Source: Candidatus Methylomirabilota bacterium (GTDB lineage: Bacteria > Methylomirabilota > Methylomirabilia > Methylomirabilales > 2-02-FULL-66-22). Taken from it: a stretch of 18,009 nucleotides of DNA. The stretch spans positions 1 through 18,009 of the forward strand of contig JACQXP010000172.1 in the NCBI GenBank assembly GCA_016208645.1. The letters are read 5' to 3'. This document shows, one piece after another, positions 1 through 6,992 of the stretch (within the stretch, counting starts at the first letter, position 1; each line of letters starts with the position of its first letter). A program made the translations under genes and the position numbers. Below the pieces are notes generated by a model, which was not told the origin of the DNA, did not search any database, and saw nothing but the letters and a program-made list of their open reading frames with translations.

Positions 1-1
1 G

Positions 2-211
2 GTGCGGGTGATCCGGCAGAACATCGCCTTCGCCCTGGCGATCAAGGCCCTGGCCATCGCCGCCGTGTTCCCGGGCTGGCTGACGCTCTGGCTGGCGGTC
101 CTCGGCGACATGGGTGCCTCGGTCCTGGTGACGCTCAACGGGATGCGGCTGCTCGCGATGAAACCGACAGCACCCCGGCCGGAGGCAAGAACCTCCTCCT
201 GCCCGCGCTGA
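2..211 (+). CDS. Heavy-metal translocating P-type ATPase, C-terminal end (partial)
   Basis: Only the last 69 codons are inside the window and the gene starts to the left. The visible protein is the final pair of membrane helices of a P1B-type (Zn/Cd/Co or Cu) ATPase. It has the characteristic VIRQNIAFALAIK stretch, a hydrophobic helix, a GDMGASVLVTLNGMRLL segment and a short polar tail. In this family the segment forms the last transmembrane hairpin of an inner-membrane pump that exports metal using ATP. The catalytic DKTG loop and the CPx metal motif lie outside the window, so the metal cannot be decided. The frame ends with TGA at 209-211. The final 15 or so residues are proline- and arginine-rich and poorly conserved, which is common here. 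Family assignment is confident; substrate is not. Confidence 0.85.
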   Translation: MRVIRQNIAFALAIKALAIAAVFPGWLTLWLAVLGDMGASVLVTLNGMRLLAMKPTAPRPEARTSSCPR

Positions 212-281
212 AGCTGCAGAGGATGTTCATCCCGGACAATGGGGTTGCAGATGCAAAACAGGTTGAAGGGATCGCCGGGCT

Positions 282-1253
282 GTGCTACACGAGAGATGGC
301 GTAGCACCCGAGTGCGGGAACTTGAACACATGGGATGGATTTGCGTCACGGCACTGGTGGCCCTGGGCCTCCTGGCCGGTGCCTCGCCTGCGCTTTCCCA
401 AGAGATTCTGCCTCTGTTTGGTTCGGATGAGGAGGTGAGGATCCTTGGGACCAACCAACTTCCCCGCGCTGTCTGGATGGCAGTGGTCGCTGACGAAAAG
501 GGGACTCGATTCCTGGTGGAGGGTGGTGATGCCATCTTCCAGGAAGGCGATTCGCACCCCGTCGGGGTGGTCCGGGCGGTCCGTCCGGTTGACCTCAGCA
601 TAGTTCTCAGCCAGGGAGGCCGGGAGGTGCGGGTGCTTCCGGGCCGTCCGATTCCCGGCGCTCGCGGCTTGGTACTCCGGGATGTGGTCCTCGTAACGAC
701 CCTTGAATATCGGCACCGGCTTGTGGACCGTGGGAGCCGGAAGACTCTGGGCGGAGACCTGTACCTGATCGGCCTCCGGGGGACGCGCGCAATTCTCCAG
801 CGAGATGTGGATCTGCCATCCCCGCCAACCGAGCCCATGGAACAGCGATTGGCGGCCATCCAGATAGTCCAAGTTGCCCCCCGCGTCTGGGAGGTGAATG
901 CCAGAGATATCCAGACTGCGATGGACTCCGGAGAGGCGATCATCAACCGCGCGCTCAACGAGAGCCGGATGGATATCTCGCGCACCTATGGGATAGGCGT
1001 GGAGCTTAAGACGCCCGTCGCCGATGTCCGGGTTGATCGCCGGGGCTTTGTGGTGACCAGCCCAAACCTGGCCAGCCGCGCCGGTCTTGAGGTTGGGGAC
1101 CGGATACTCGGAGTAAACGGCATGCCGATTGACGGGCTTGGCGCCCTTGTGCGCGCCTATCGTGGCATCAAGAATGACCCCTCCATACGGACAGTACATC
1201 TGACGATTGAACGACACGAACAACCGCTAACCCTCACCTACCAGGCCCGATAG
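282..1253 (+). CDS. GspC/PulC-like protein with HR-like region and PDZ domain
   Basis: The predicted protein is 323 residues from a GTG start at 282. An alternative ATG at 330 would begin directly before the hydrophobic segment (residues 17-39, ending SPALSQ), which is either a signal peptide or a membrane anchor. Neither start has a strong ribosome site, so the start is uncertain. Residues about 55-122 follow the pattern of the GspC homology region: a VVAD strand, a GD..F.EGD turn, then VGVVRAVRPVDLSIVLSQGG and a final RVLPG. Residues about 236-323 form a PDZ domain, with SRAGLEVGDRILGVNGMPI and a terminal HLTIERHEQPLTLTY strand. In type II secretion, GspC links the inner-membrane platform to the secretin and the PDZ helps choose substrates. 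No other gsp gene is visible here. The next gene on the same strand encodes a CFI-box secreted protein. Periplasmic location is inferred. A generic PDZ protein is the alternative. Confidence 0.7.
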   Translation: MLHERWRSTRVRELEHMGWICVTALVALGLLAGASPALSQEILPLFGSDEEVRILGTNQLPRAVWMAVVADEKGTRFLVEGGDAIFQEGDSHPVGVVRAVRPVDLSIVLSQGGREVRVLPGRPIPGARGLVLRDVVLVTTLEYRHRLVDRGSRKTLGGDLYLIGLRGTRAILQRDVDLPSPPTEPMEQRLAAIQIVQVAPRVWEVNARDIQTAMDSGEAIINRALNESRMDISRTYGIGVELKTPVADVRVDRRGFVVTSPNLASRAGLEVGDRILGVNGMPIDGLGALVRAYRGIKNDPSIRTVHLTIERHEQPLTLTYQAR

Positions 1254-1600
1254 GGGGCGGTCCGCCTCCGGACACTTTCCCCCCAAGCAAATCCAGGCAC
1301 TGTAACCGCGCCCCGGCAGTACCCGGTCCTCCTGATCCTCGGCGTGCCAGACGACGAGCAGCGGTTCAGAGGCTGTCCGACCGCCGGGATGGGTACAGTA
1401 CCAGCGATGACGTACGCAACAGTGGTGACGCGGATGCTAAACAGGATGAAGTCTATCCTGCCAGTCGTCCTTCTGGCCAGGATCAGTTCGACTTTAGCGG
1501 TGGCGGGAGCCGCTCGCATTCAACCTTGGCTCGACCGCATCCTCCCTCGGTGACCGGCCTCTCCCCTGTCATTTTCCCGCCCCACCCGGGCCGTTTCGGC

Positions 1601-1630
1601 TTGACATCCCTGACTCGCTAGAGGCATGTT
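1601..1630 (+). promoter_or_regulatory. Possible promoter of the CFI-box gene
   Basis: TTGACA at 1601-1606 is preceded by C, as in the other promoters of this window. The best -10 is CATGTT at 1625-1630, with 18-bp spacing and only three of six matches, so the -10 is weak. A transcript from here would carry a leader of about 110 nt containing the 1651-1671 hairpin. Confidence 0.3.
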
Positions 1631-1650
1631 TCACTGGCCGTGGCAGGTTC

Positions 1651-1671
1651 GCCGGGCTCCGGCGGCCCGGC
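1651..1671 (+). other. GC-rich hairpin in the leader of the CFI-box gene
   Basis: GCCGGGC (1651-1657) pairs with GCCCGGC (1665-1671) around a 7-nt loop. It sits about 75 nt upstream of the start codon, and a TTTTTT run follows only some 40 nt later, so it is not a standard intrinsic terminator. It may simply structure the leader. Confidence 0.35.
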
Positions 1672-1747
1672 CGCGGCACGTGTGGCCCCCGGCCCGAGCG
1701 CAGTGTCCTCTTTTTTCCGATTACCGTCTAATAGAAAGGAGGAGAAA

Positions 1748-3247
1748 ATGTGGGGGCGAGATTTCCGCGTTCCGATCGGTCTCTTTCTTGTTGCTGTCCT
1801 CTCAGCATCTGATGCCTTTGCCGCCGCACCACAGATGACGCGGATTCAATTAGGAAGCAATGTGGCCGACGGATACATAGTCATCCCGAATTCCGGAGCG
1901 ACGGCTGGTTCAACCTATCCAATGACGCCGGCCAAGTACATAGCCGCAGGAAGCAAGGATAGCGATGACATACTTGACGGCGCTACGGCGATCGCGAATG
2001 CGTTCGGTGCAGGCCAGCATGCAGTCCAGGGTGATGCCACATTCTTTGGTATCTCACTCGGCTACGGGATGTTCCTCTTCAATGTCACCGACGGTGCTGC
2101 TACGGGCAATCAAACAGATCGAAGACTTGCTGAGATGAGAAAGTGGAGGATAAAGAATTCCAACACACAAATGATGGATGAATTGTACGGCCCAGGGAAT
2201 ATCGGCAGTGTATCTCTGAATAACGCTATTCCCGCCGGGACATCTGTTACACTCACGGTGGATATGCAAGGCAATAAACCGCATATGATTGGCGTCCTGG
2301 GTGGAACACCAACAGTCACATATGACTCCACTGGAAATGGAACGCTTACGGTTCAGTCCAGCACAATCACGACCAAAAACGCTGGCGGCAGAGGGGGGAC
2401 GGATCCCGATAATCAGGCAACTGGCGCGGATACGACTGACAATACGATCACGTCAGCATTTGGCATGATGCTGGTCACAGATGACACGAAATTCGGAAAC
2501 CCCGCATCTGCCATGAAGCTCGTTGGTTGGACGAATGCATGGCCGGGCGATATATTTCTCTATGCCCCTGGCGCAGATTCGAACTCCAACAAGGGCTCGG
2601 GATCTGCAGGGACGTTCGGAAGTTCGTCCGCAAAGATGGGGCTCTCGGTGAACGGTCCAACCGGCGACAGGAGAACGTTCTTTATGTTTGTTCCCTCGGG
2701 TGTAATCGAGACCGTTTTTGGAACGGGAGTGACATCGGGAAATCTGACGGGTTACGTAAACGGCGCGGAAGCATCCACAACAGCAACCTCCGATAGTTCC
2801 ACCTATACGGCGGATGGAAGCGCGGTCACGGGCGTACGCCTCTCCTTCGACTATACGTTTGCGTCTGCCTCGGATACGTCCACCGGGGTCAAGACCAGCA
2901 GCGGTGATTCAGGGGGGAATTGTTTCATTGCCACGTCGGTATTTGGCTCGTATGACTCGCGCCCCGTCTGGCTGCTTCGCGAATTCCGATTCCATTACCT
3001 GATGAACAGCAAGATAGGGAGGACGTTGGTATCGCTCTACGAGAAGCTCAGCCCACCGATTGCCGGCTTTCTGGATCGACATGAGTTCCTGAAGCCAGCA
3101 GTGAGGGCAGGCATCATGCCGGCTGTCTGGTTCAGCGCCTTCATGCTGAAGACCACCGGTGCGATGAAGCTCCTTAGCGTAGTCGGTGTACTGGCTGTTT
3201 CCCTTGTGGCGGGATTCGGTGTTCGCAGACTGTTGGCTGCTGGATAG
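1748..3247 (+). CDS. Secreted protein with C-terminal CFI-box (CFI-box-CTERM) domain
   Basis: The protein is 499 residues from ATG 1748. This start is fixed by a strong AAGGAGG site at 1736-1742, five bases away; the open frame extends further upstream but without such a site. Residues 1-25 form a signal peptide ending DAFA|AAP. Residues about 26-385 are rich in Thr, Ser, Gly, Asp and Asn and look beta-rich; I recognise no named domain there. From residue about 390 comes GGNCFIATSVFGSY (Cys392), then VWLLREFRF, an N-K-GR-L-SLYEKLSPP segment, and two hydrophobic stretches near 460-475 and 478-495 ending in VRRLL. This is the CFI-box-CTERM layout, thought to be a C-terminal envelope-sorting module. 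Exposure on the cell surface is inferred. GC content falls well below the neighbouring genes (for example 25 of 60 bases at 2101-2160), suggesting transfer or different codon constraints. It ends 10 bp from the convergent gene at 3258. Confidence 0.8.
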   Translation: MWGRDFRVPIGLFLVAVLSASDAFAAAPQMTRIQLGSNVADGYIVIPNSGATAGSTYPMTPAKYIAAGSKDSDDILDGATAIANAFGAGQHAVQGDATFFGISLGYGMFLFNVTDGAATGNQTDRRLAEMRKWRIKNSNTQMMDELYGPGNIGSVSLNNAIPAGTSVTLTVDMQGNKPHMIGVLGGTPTVTYDSTGNGTLTVQSSTITTKNAGGRGGTDPDNQATGADTTDNTITSAFGMMLVTDDTKFGNPASAMKLVGWTNAWPGDIFLYAPGADSNSNKGSGSAGTFGSSSAKMGLSVNGPTGDRRTFFMFVPSGVIETVFGTGVTSGNLTGYVNGAEASTTATSDSSTYTADGSAVTGVRLSFDYTFASASDTSTGVKTSSGDSGGNCFIATSVFGSYDSRPVWLLREFRFHYLMNSKIGRTLVSLYEKLSPPIAGFLDRHEFLKPAVRAGIMPAVWFSAFMLKTTGAMKLLSVVGVLAVSLVAGFGVRRLLAAG

Positions 3248-3257
3248 GTAATTCGGG

Positions 3258-3530
3258 CTAGAGCGCGATGCGCAGCTTCTTGGCGTGGGTCTCGAGGAGC
3301 ATGAGGGCGGTATTGAGGCGCTGGAGCTTGTGGGCCCGGCGGCGCATCCCATCGATGTCGTGGGCGACGACGGCCGTGGTGCGCACCTCGCGGAGGACGA
3401 TATTGATGTTGGCGAAGACCTTCTTCAGCTCCTCCGGCGTCATCATCTTGAGCTGCAGAAGTGTGAAGGGGGCGTTGCCCTCGGCGATATCGCGGCAGTA
3501 GCCGAGCGGATTTCCTGGAATACCTGCCAT
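3258..3530 (-). CDS. Conserved-looking small helical protein, unknown function (90 aa)
   Basis: The start is ATG at 3530, preceded by GGGAGAGAGGTC, a good ribosome site; the longer frame reaching 3731 runs through the promoter and leader and is rejected. The 90-residue protein has no signal peptide or membrane segment. After a short N-terminus with one Cys (LGYCRDIAEG), it continues as a probable helix-turn-helix-like series: TLLQLKMMTPEELKKVFANI, then IVLREVRTTAVVAHDIDGMRRR and HKLQRLNTALMLLETHAKKL, ending basic. I do not recognise the family. A cytoplasmic alpha-helical protein that oligomerises or binds a partner is plausible but not shown. It is convergent with the CFI-box gene and lies downstream of the UROD-like gene with a 203-bp gap that contains its own promoter. 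Confidence 0.7.
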   Translation of the reverse strand: MAGIPGNPLGYCRDIAEGNAPFTLLQLKMMTPEELKKVFANINIVLREVRTTAVVAHDIDGMRRRAHKLQRLNTALMLLETHAKKLRIAL

Positions 3531-3566
3531 GACCTCTCTCCCGTCGGCGGGGGACCGCCGTAACAG

Positions 3567-3600
3567 CGGGGGGCGACTTCCAGCCGGGAGCAGCCCCCCG
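3567..3600 (-). other. Stem-loop in leader of the small helical protein gene
   Basis: CGGGGGGC (3567-3574) is perfectly complementary to GCCCCCCG (3593-3600), an 8-bp all-GC stem with an 18-nt loop. On the minus strand it lies about 35 nt before the ATG at 3530, inside the predicted leader. No T-run follows, so it is not an obvious terminator for the gene upstream. Confidence 0.4.
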
Positions 3601-3608
3601 GGCCCGGC

Positions 3609-3625
3609 CGGTGCCTGGGGCACCG
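3609..3625 (-). other. Perfect 7-bp hairpin in the same leader
   Basis: CGGTGCC (3609-3615) pairs with GGCACCG (3619-3625) around a 3-nt loop. It begins a few bases after the predicted transcription start near 3632. No T-run follows it on the minus strand. Confidence 0.4.
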
Positions 3626-3638
3626 AACCAACGGCCTG

Positions 3639-3667
3639 ATCATAGCATCCGGGCGCCCCCGCGCCAA
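3639..3667 (-). promoter_or_regulatory. Candidate sigma-70 promoter for the 90-aa gene
   Basis: Read on the minus strand, TTGGCG (3667-3662) and TATGAT (3644-3639) are separated by exactly 17 bp. The -10 has five of six consensus bases and the -35 four. The leader to the ATG at 3530 would be about 100 nt and would contain both GC hairpins. Confidence 0.45.
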
Positions 3668-3670
3668 CCC

Positions 3671-3704
3671 GTTTCGTCCCGATGTGTCGTTTCGTCCCGA
3701 TGTG
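3671..3704. repeat. Two 16-bp direct repeats with 18-bp period
   Basis: GTTTCGTCCCGATGTG occurs at 3671-3686 and again, identical, at 3689-3704, separated by TC. On the minus strand the pair ends three bases upstream of the predicted -35 of the 90-aa gene, the position expected for an activator or operator site. No protein is known to bind it. Confidence 0.8.
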
Positions 3705-3733
3705 CGGCGCGACCGGCAGGGGGTCCGCCAAGG

Positions 3734-4657
3734 TCAGGCCCGGGCCGCATCCCGCGCCGCCTTGATCAGGGGCGGGTAACTGTAGGTCGGCACCGAGCAG
3801 CCGGGGGCCAGGATGAACCTCGTGCTGCCCGCCTGGGCGCGGGCCGTCCTGACCTGCTCACGGATCACCCGAACCGAGACGTCGGGAAACTTGAGGTGTT
3901 CCAGGCCGGCCATCAGGGAGAGGGGGATCCGCCGGCGGACCTCGGCGATGGAGGGGCCGCCGTTCAGGTCCGCCCAGGAGAGGGCGTGGACCGGGTACTC
4001 CAGCAGTTGGTCGAGGTACAGCTTCTCCCCGTGGGCGTGGAGGATGTGGCACTCCCCCTTCCCGCGGATCGCCTTCAGCAGTTGCAGATCAAAGGGCCGC
4101 ATGAACCGGTCGTACTGCTGGGGGCTGACACTCTCGGCCGTGGCCGGCACCGACAGGAAAATCCCGGCGGCCCCCCGCTCCAGGCTGGCCAGCGCGTACT
4201 GGATCAGGTTGTCGTTCACGACCTGGAGGGCGCCCTCCAGCGCCCGGGGGTGGTCCGTCATGAGAGGCCCCATCGCCTCCTTGACCAGGTTCCGCCGTAG
4301 CGTGTTCCACGCGTTGAAGACCGTGTCCACGAAGAGGGCCGTTCCCCGAAGTGCGCTGGCGATCAGCTCGATGGCCTTGAGCTGCTGGCCCAGCGGGGTC
4401 CGGGTCACGTCGAAGGGGGCCAGCCGCTTGAGATCCTCGGGGGTGGCCATGACCTCCATCCCCTCGGGCATGGGGTAGTCGTAGTCGTTCATCACCTTCA
4501 GCAGGTCCAGGTCGTAGGCCTCGAAGAACTCCAGGTGCGCCTGGGCCGTCCGATCCGGTGAGGCGTGCTGGTTTCCGAAGTGGTACCAGATGCTGAAGGG
4601 CGGCCGGTCCACCGGCTTGCCGGCCAGCGTCGCCCTTACCCTCTCGATCTTCGTCAT
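3734..4657 (-). CDS. Uroporphyrinogen decarboxylase-fold protein (UROD/MtaA-like, not HemE)
   Basis: The 307-residue protein starts at ATG 4657, after GGGAGAGCC. Family features are the N-terminal RVRATLAGKPVDRPP, an internal GAAGIFLS strand, ILHAHGEKLYLDQLLEYPVHALSWAD, RIPLSLMAGLEH, and FILAPGCSVP near the end, which together give the TIM-barrel UROD family (PF01208). True HemE carries an arginine-rich P-W-x-MRQAGR motif after the N-terminal R-x-P; here it reads RPPFSIWYHFGNQHASPD, so heme synthesis is unlikely. Corrinoid-dependent methyltransferase relatives (MtaA, MtbA) bind zinc through H-x-C and a later Cys; here the equivalents would be H207-x-H209 and Cys287. A methyl transfer or related C1 role is therefore possible but unproven. 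No corrinoid protein is adjacent. The gene lies 160 bp downstream of mltD on the same strand, with no clear promoter seen between. Confidence 0.75.
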   Translation of the reverse strand: MTKIERVRATLAGKPVDRPPFSIWYHFGNQHASPDRTAQAHLEFFEAYDLDLLKVMNDYDYPMPEGMEVMATPEDLKRLAPFDVTRTPLGQQLKAIELIASALRGTALFVDTVFNAWNTLRRNLVKEAMGPLMTDHPRALEGALQVVNDNLIQYALASLERGAAGIFLSVPATAESVSPQQYDRFMRPFDLQLLKAIRGKGECHILHAHGEKLYLDQLLEYPVHALSWADLNGGPSIAEVRRRIPLSLMAGLEHLKFPDVSVRVIREQVRTARAQAGSTRFILAPGCSVPTYSYPPLIKAARDAARA

Positions 4658-4817
4658 GGTTGGCTCTCCCGTTCTGTGCGGAGGTGCTGGGGTGCCGACG
4701 AGCAGAGAGACAAAGGGGCTCTGGCAAGGCGCGAAGACTCGAGCGGCTGGCCCCGCACGACTCGACTATGGCGTCTGGCGTTGAGATGCTGAGGAGAGGG
4801 AACGCGGGGTCGCTCCC

Positions 4818-6779
4818 CTACGATGCACCCGCCCGGATCTGCAGCTCCTGTCCCGGCCGGAGTGCGGCATCCCGGGGCAGACTGTTCCAGCGGCGGAGGT
4901 CCTCGGGAGACACGGCGTGGGCCCGGGCGATCTTCCACAGGGTATCCCCGCGTTTGACGACGTAGCGTTTCACGGCGGGAGCACTTTGACCCACCCGGGA
5001 ATGCTCGGGGGTGCGGGACCGAGGGGCAGCCTTCGCCTTGGCCTGCGCCGGTCGCAGGATCTTCAGCGTCCGTCCCGGCCGGAGCGCCGCCTGGCGGGGC
5101 AGGCTGTTCCAGCGGCGGAGGTCCTCGGGAGACACCGCGTGGGCCCGGGCGATCTTCCAGAGGCTGTCGCCCTTCTTCACGGTGTAGGACTGCGCGGCTG
5201 CGGGGGGATCGTCCGGGGATGTCCTCCCGACCGCGACGGCTCGGGCGAGGGGAATGAGCAGTGTCCCGCCCGGCTTCAACGCCTGGCGCTTGCGGAGCCC
5301 ATTCATCTCCAGGATCGCCTGCAGGTCCACCCGGTGGCGCCTGGCGATGCTCGCCGGGGTCTCGCCTTTCCGGATCTGGTGGCGGACCCAGGTGATGCGC
5401 TCCGCGGGTGGAATCCGATCCAGCGCCGCCAGGAATTCGTCGCGGCGGCCGGCCGGGATGCGGAGCGTGTAGCGGGGCACATCGGGGGGCGTGGCCCAGC
5501 GGACCAACTCCGGATTCAGGTCCCGGATCTCCTCGACCGTCGTTCGGGCGGCCTGGGCGATCAGCTTCAAGTCGGTGGGATGCCGCAGGATCACCGTGTC
5601 AGCCTCGACTGGCTCCTCGGGGGGCGGAGTGAAGCCGTAGCGATCGGGCTCCCGGGCGATGATGGTCATGGCCATGAAGGCAGGGACGAAGAGTTGCGTC
5701 TCTTTGGGGAGGCGCAGTGACCAGAAGTCCCGGGTCCTCTGGCGCCGGATGGCGCTCTGGAGCTTCCCCTCACCGGCGTTGTAGGCGGCCAGGGCCAGCG
5801 GCCAGGACTCGAACATGCGGTGCAGATTCTTCAAGTACTCGGCCGCGGCGCGGGTGGATTTCTCCGGATCCCGCCGCTCGTCCAGCCACCAGGAGGACCG
5901 CATCCCGTAGAGCCGTCCCGTGGACGGGATGAACTGCCAGATGCCCGCCGCCTTGGCCCGCGAAGTTGCCCGGGGGTTGACCGCGCTCTCGATGAACGCC
6001 AGGTTGAGCAGGTCCTCGGGCAATCCCTTCTCGCGGAAGATCTTTCGCATCATCGGCAGGTAGCGGCTGGCCCGCTCGAAGGCGCGGGTGATGACGCCCC
6101 ACTTCCGGTTCTGGAAGTACTGGATGAAGACCTTGACCTGCTCGTTGAACACGACGGGAATATCGTGCTTCTGGGCGTCGGGTTCGGGGAGGGGGCTGGC
6201 ACCCTCCGGCGGCGCCTCGGTCACTGCCTGCAGGTCTTCCGGGCCCAGGAGAGCCGGCGCGTCCAGGGTGGGTTCATCCGGCTCCGTGGGCTCGGGCGCC
6301 TCCGTCATCAGGTCTCGCGAGGGGCCCGCCAGGGAGGCCAGCCAGGGCGTTGCCGGAAACGCGGGGAGCCTGGCCAGGCCCAGGAGACTGGTGGGTGCCT
6401 GGCCGTTGAGATTCATGTCAAGCAGGGTTTCGAGGGCGGTATCGAATTCCCACTCCGCCTGGTCGGCGTTCCCGCTGCGCATGGCCTGGAGGCCCCGCTC
6501 GTAATGGGAGCCGGCGCGCTGCATGGCCAGGGCGAGGGGCGAGAGGGCCGGGGGGGAGCCGGGCGTCGCGATCGGAGTGGACTCCGAAGCGGGAACCGCG
6601 GGAGAGGCCGATTCCTGTGCCGGAAGGTTCCAGTCGGTGGAGAGGTTCAGGGCAGTTGGATCCTGCGAGCCAACGAGAGATGTTGGCGGCACGCCGGGGA
6701 GCGTACAGCTCGCGGCGAGGATCGTCAGCAGAGCCAAAGCCAGGATTGCCAGGGGTCCAGGATGTTGCCGAAGCCCCAT
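4818..6779 (-). CDS. mltD: MltD-like membrane-bound lytic transglycosylase with LysM domains
   Basis: The protein is 653 residues from ATG 6779, with GGAGG six bases upstream; the TTG one codon earlier is less likely. Residues 1-24 form a lipoprotein signal ending AAS|Cys25, a slightly unusual lipobox. Residues about 26-205 are proline-, alanine- and glutamate-rich with a short helical stretch near 85-125. The SLT catalytic domain runs from about 240 to 350, with LAFIES containing the catalytic Glu264, AAGIWQFIPSTGRLYG and ALAAYNAGEGKL. A MltD-type region follows to about 445, then three LysM modules at about 464-510, 531-575 and 605-649 that bind peptidoglycan glycan. The enzyme cleaves the MurNAc-GlcNAc bond non-hydrolytically, forming 1,6-anhydro ends. 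LysM2 and LysM3 are nearly identical, an internal duplication. htrA lies upstream on the same strand. Outer-membrane attachment is inferred from the lipobox. Confidence 0.92.
   Translation of the reverse strand: MGLRQHPGPLAILALALLTILAASCTLPGVPPTSLVGSQDPTALNLSTDWNLPAQESASPAVPASESTPIATPGSPPALSPLALAMQRAGSHYERGLQAMRSGNADQAEWEFDTALETLLDMNLNGQAPTSLLGLARLPAFPATPWLASLAGPSRDLMTEAPEPTEPDEPTLDAPALLGPEDLQAVTEAPPEGASPLPEPDAQKHDIPVVFNEQVKVFIQYFQNRKWGVITRAFERASRYLPMMRKIFREKGLPEDLLNLAFIESAVNPRATSRAKAAGIWQFIPSTGRLYGMRSSWWLDERRDPEKSTRAAAEYLKNLHRMFESWPLALAAYNAGEGKLQSAIRRQRTRDFWSLRLPKETQLFVPAFMAMTIIAREPDRYGFTPPPEEPVEADTVILRHPTDLKLIAQAARTTVEEIRDLNPELVRWATPPDVPRYTLRIPAGRRDEFLAALDRIPPAERITWVRHQIRKGETPASIARRHRVDLQAILEMNGLRKRQALKPGGTLLIPLARAVAVGRTSPDDPPAAAQSYTVKKGDSLWKIARAHAVSPEDLRRWNSLPRQAALRPGRTLKILRPAQAKAKAAPRSRTPEHSRVGQSAPAVKRYVVKRGDTLWKIARAHAVSPEDLRRWNSLPRDAALRPGQELQIRAGAS
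4851..4945 (-). repeat. Internal direct repeat encoding LysM3 (copy 1)
   Basis: This stretch matches 5073-5167 at an offset of 222 bp (74 codons). The core 4882-4937 against 5104-5159 has one mismatch in 56 bases. It is the DNA trace of a LysM module duplication in mltD. Confidence 0.85.
5073..5167 (-). repeat. Internal direct repeat encoding LysM2 (copy 2)
   Basis: Partner of the repeat at 4851-4945. Divergence is concentrated at the ends of the module, while the central helix-coding part is almost unchanged. Confidence 0.85.
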
Positions 6780-6888
6780 CAAGATCCTCCACCAAGGCCT
6801 GCCAGGGCGTAGCAGTCAGAGGGAGGTTGATGAACTCTCTCGGGCGTCCTTGAAGGCCCCTGAACAAGCGGGCGAGAAAATTCGGTAT

Positions 6889-6917
6889 CTTGTAACCCCT
6901 GACCCCACTTTTGTCAA
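6889..6917 (-). promoter_or_regulatory. Promoter of mltD
   Basis: On the minus strand TTGACA (6917-6912) is followed after 17 bp by TACAAG (6894-6889), four of six -10 matches. Transcription would start near 6881, giving a leader of about 100 nt to the ATG at 6779. It lies between htrA and mltD, so mltD can be expressed independently of htrA. Confidence 0.6.
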
Positions 6918-6992
6918 GATTTTCCCGTATGCCAACCCCCCACCGCTATTTCCAGGGAGCATCGAGGATGCAGGCGCTCGGGCGTCGGTGGG

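Larger units (their letters stand above)
1254..1747. other. Long intergenic region without a convincing gene
   Basis: These 494 bases separate the GspC-like gene from the CFI-box gene. Short open frames exist (for example 1344-1553 plus and 1238-1519 minus), but they have no ribosome site and no recognisable sequence, and I do not believe them. The region holds a small GTCCG/CGGAC dyad just after the upstream stop, a TTGACA box at 1601-1606, a GC-rich hairpin at 1651-1671, and a six-T run at 1711-1716. The last 25 bases before the CFI-box gene turn AT-rich. I see no repeat, tRNA or mobile-element end. Confidence 0.6.

Noticed and set aside
227..1223. Long minus-strand open frames opposite the GspC-like gene
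   Set aside because: They are antisense to a coherent PDZ protein, lack ribosome sites and read as low-complexity Arg/Ser/Pro sequence typical of GC-rich shadows.
1344..1553. 69-residue plus-strand frame in the long intergenic region
   Set aside because: No ribosome site, no signal or domain, and start codon choice arbitrary.
1640..1747. Longer N-terminus for the CFI-box protein
   Set aside because: It would add 36 residues before a proper signal peptide and ignore the strong AAGGAGG site in front of ATG 1748.
3671..3704. CRISPR array suspicion for the two direct repeats
   Set aside because: Only two units with a 2-bp gap; there is no spacer-sized interval and no cas gene nearby.
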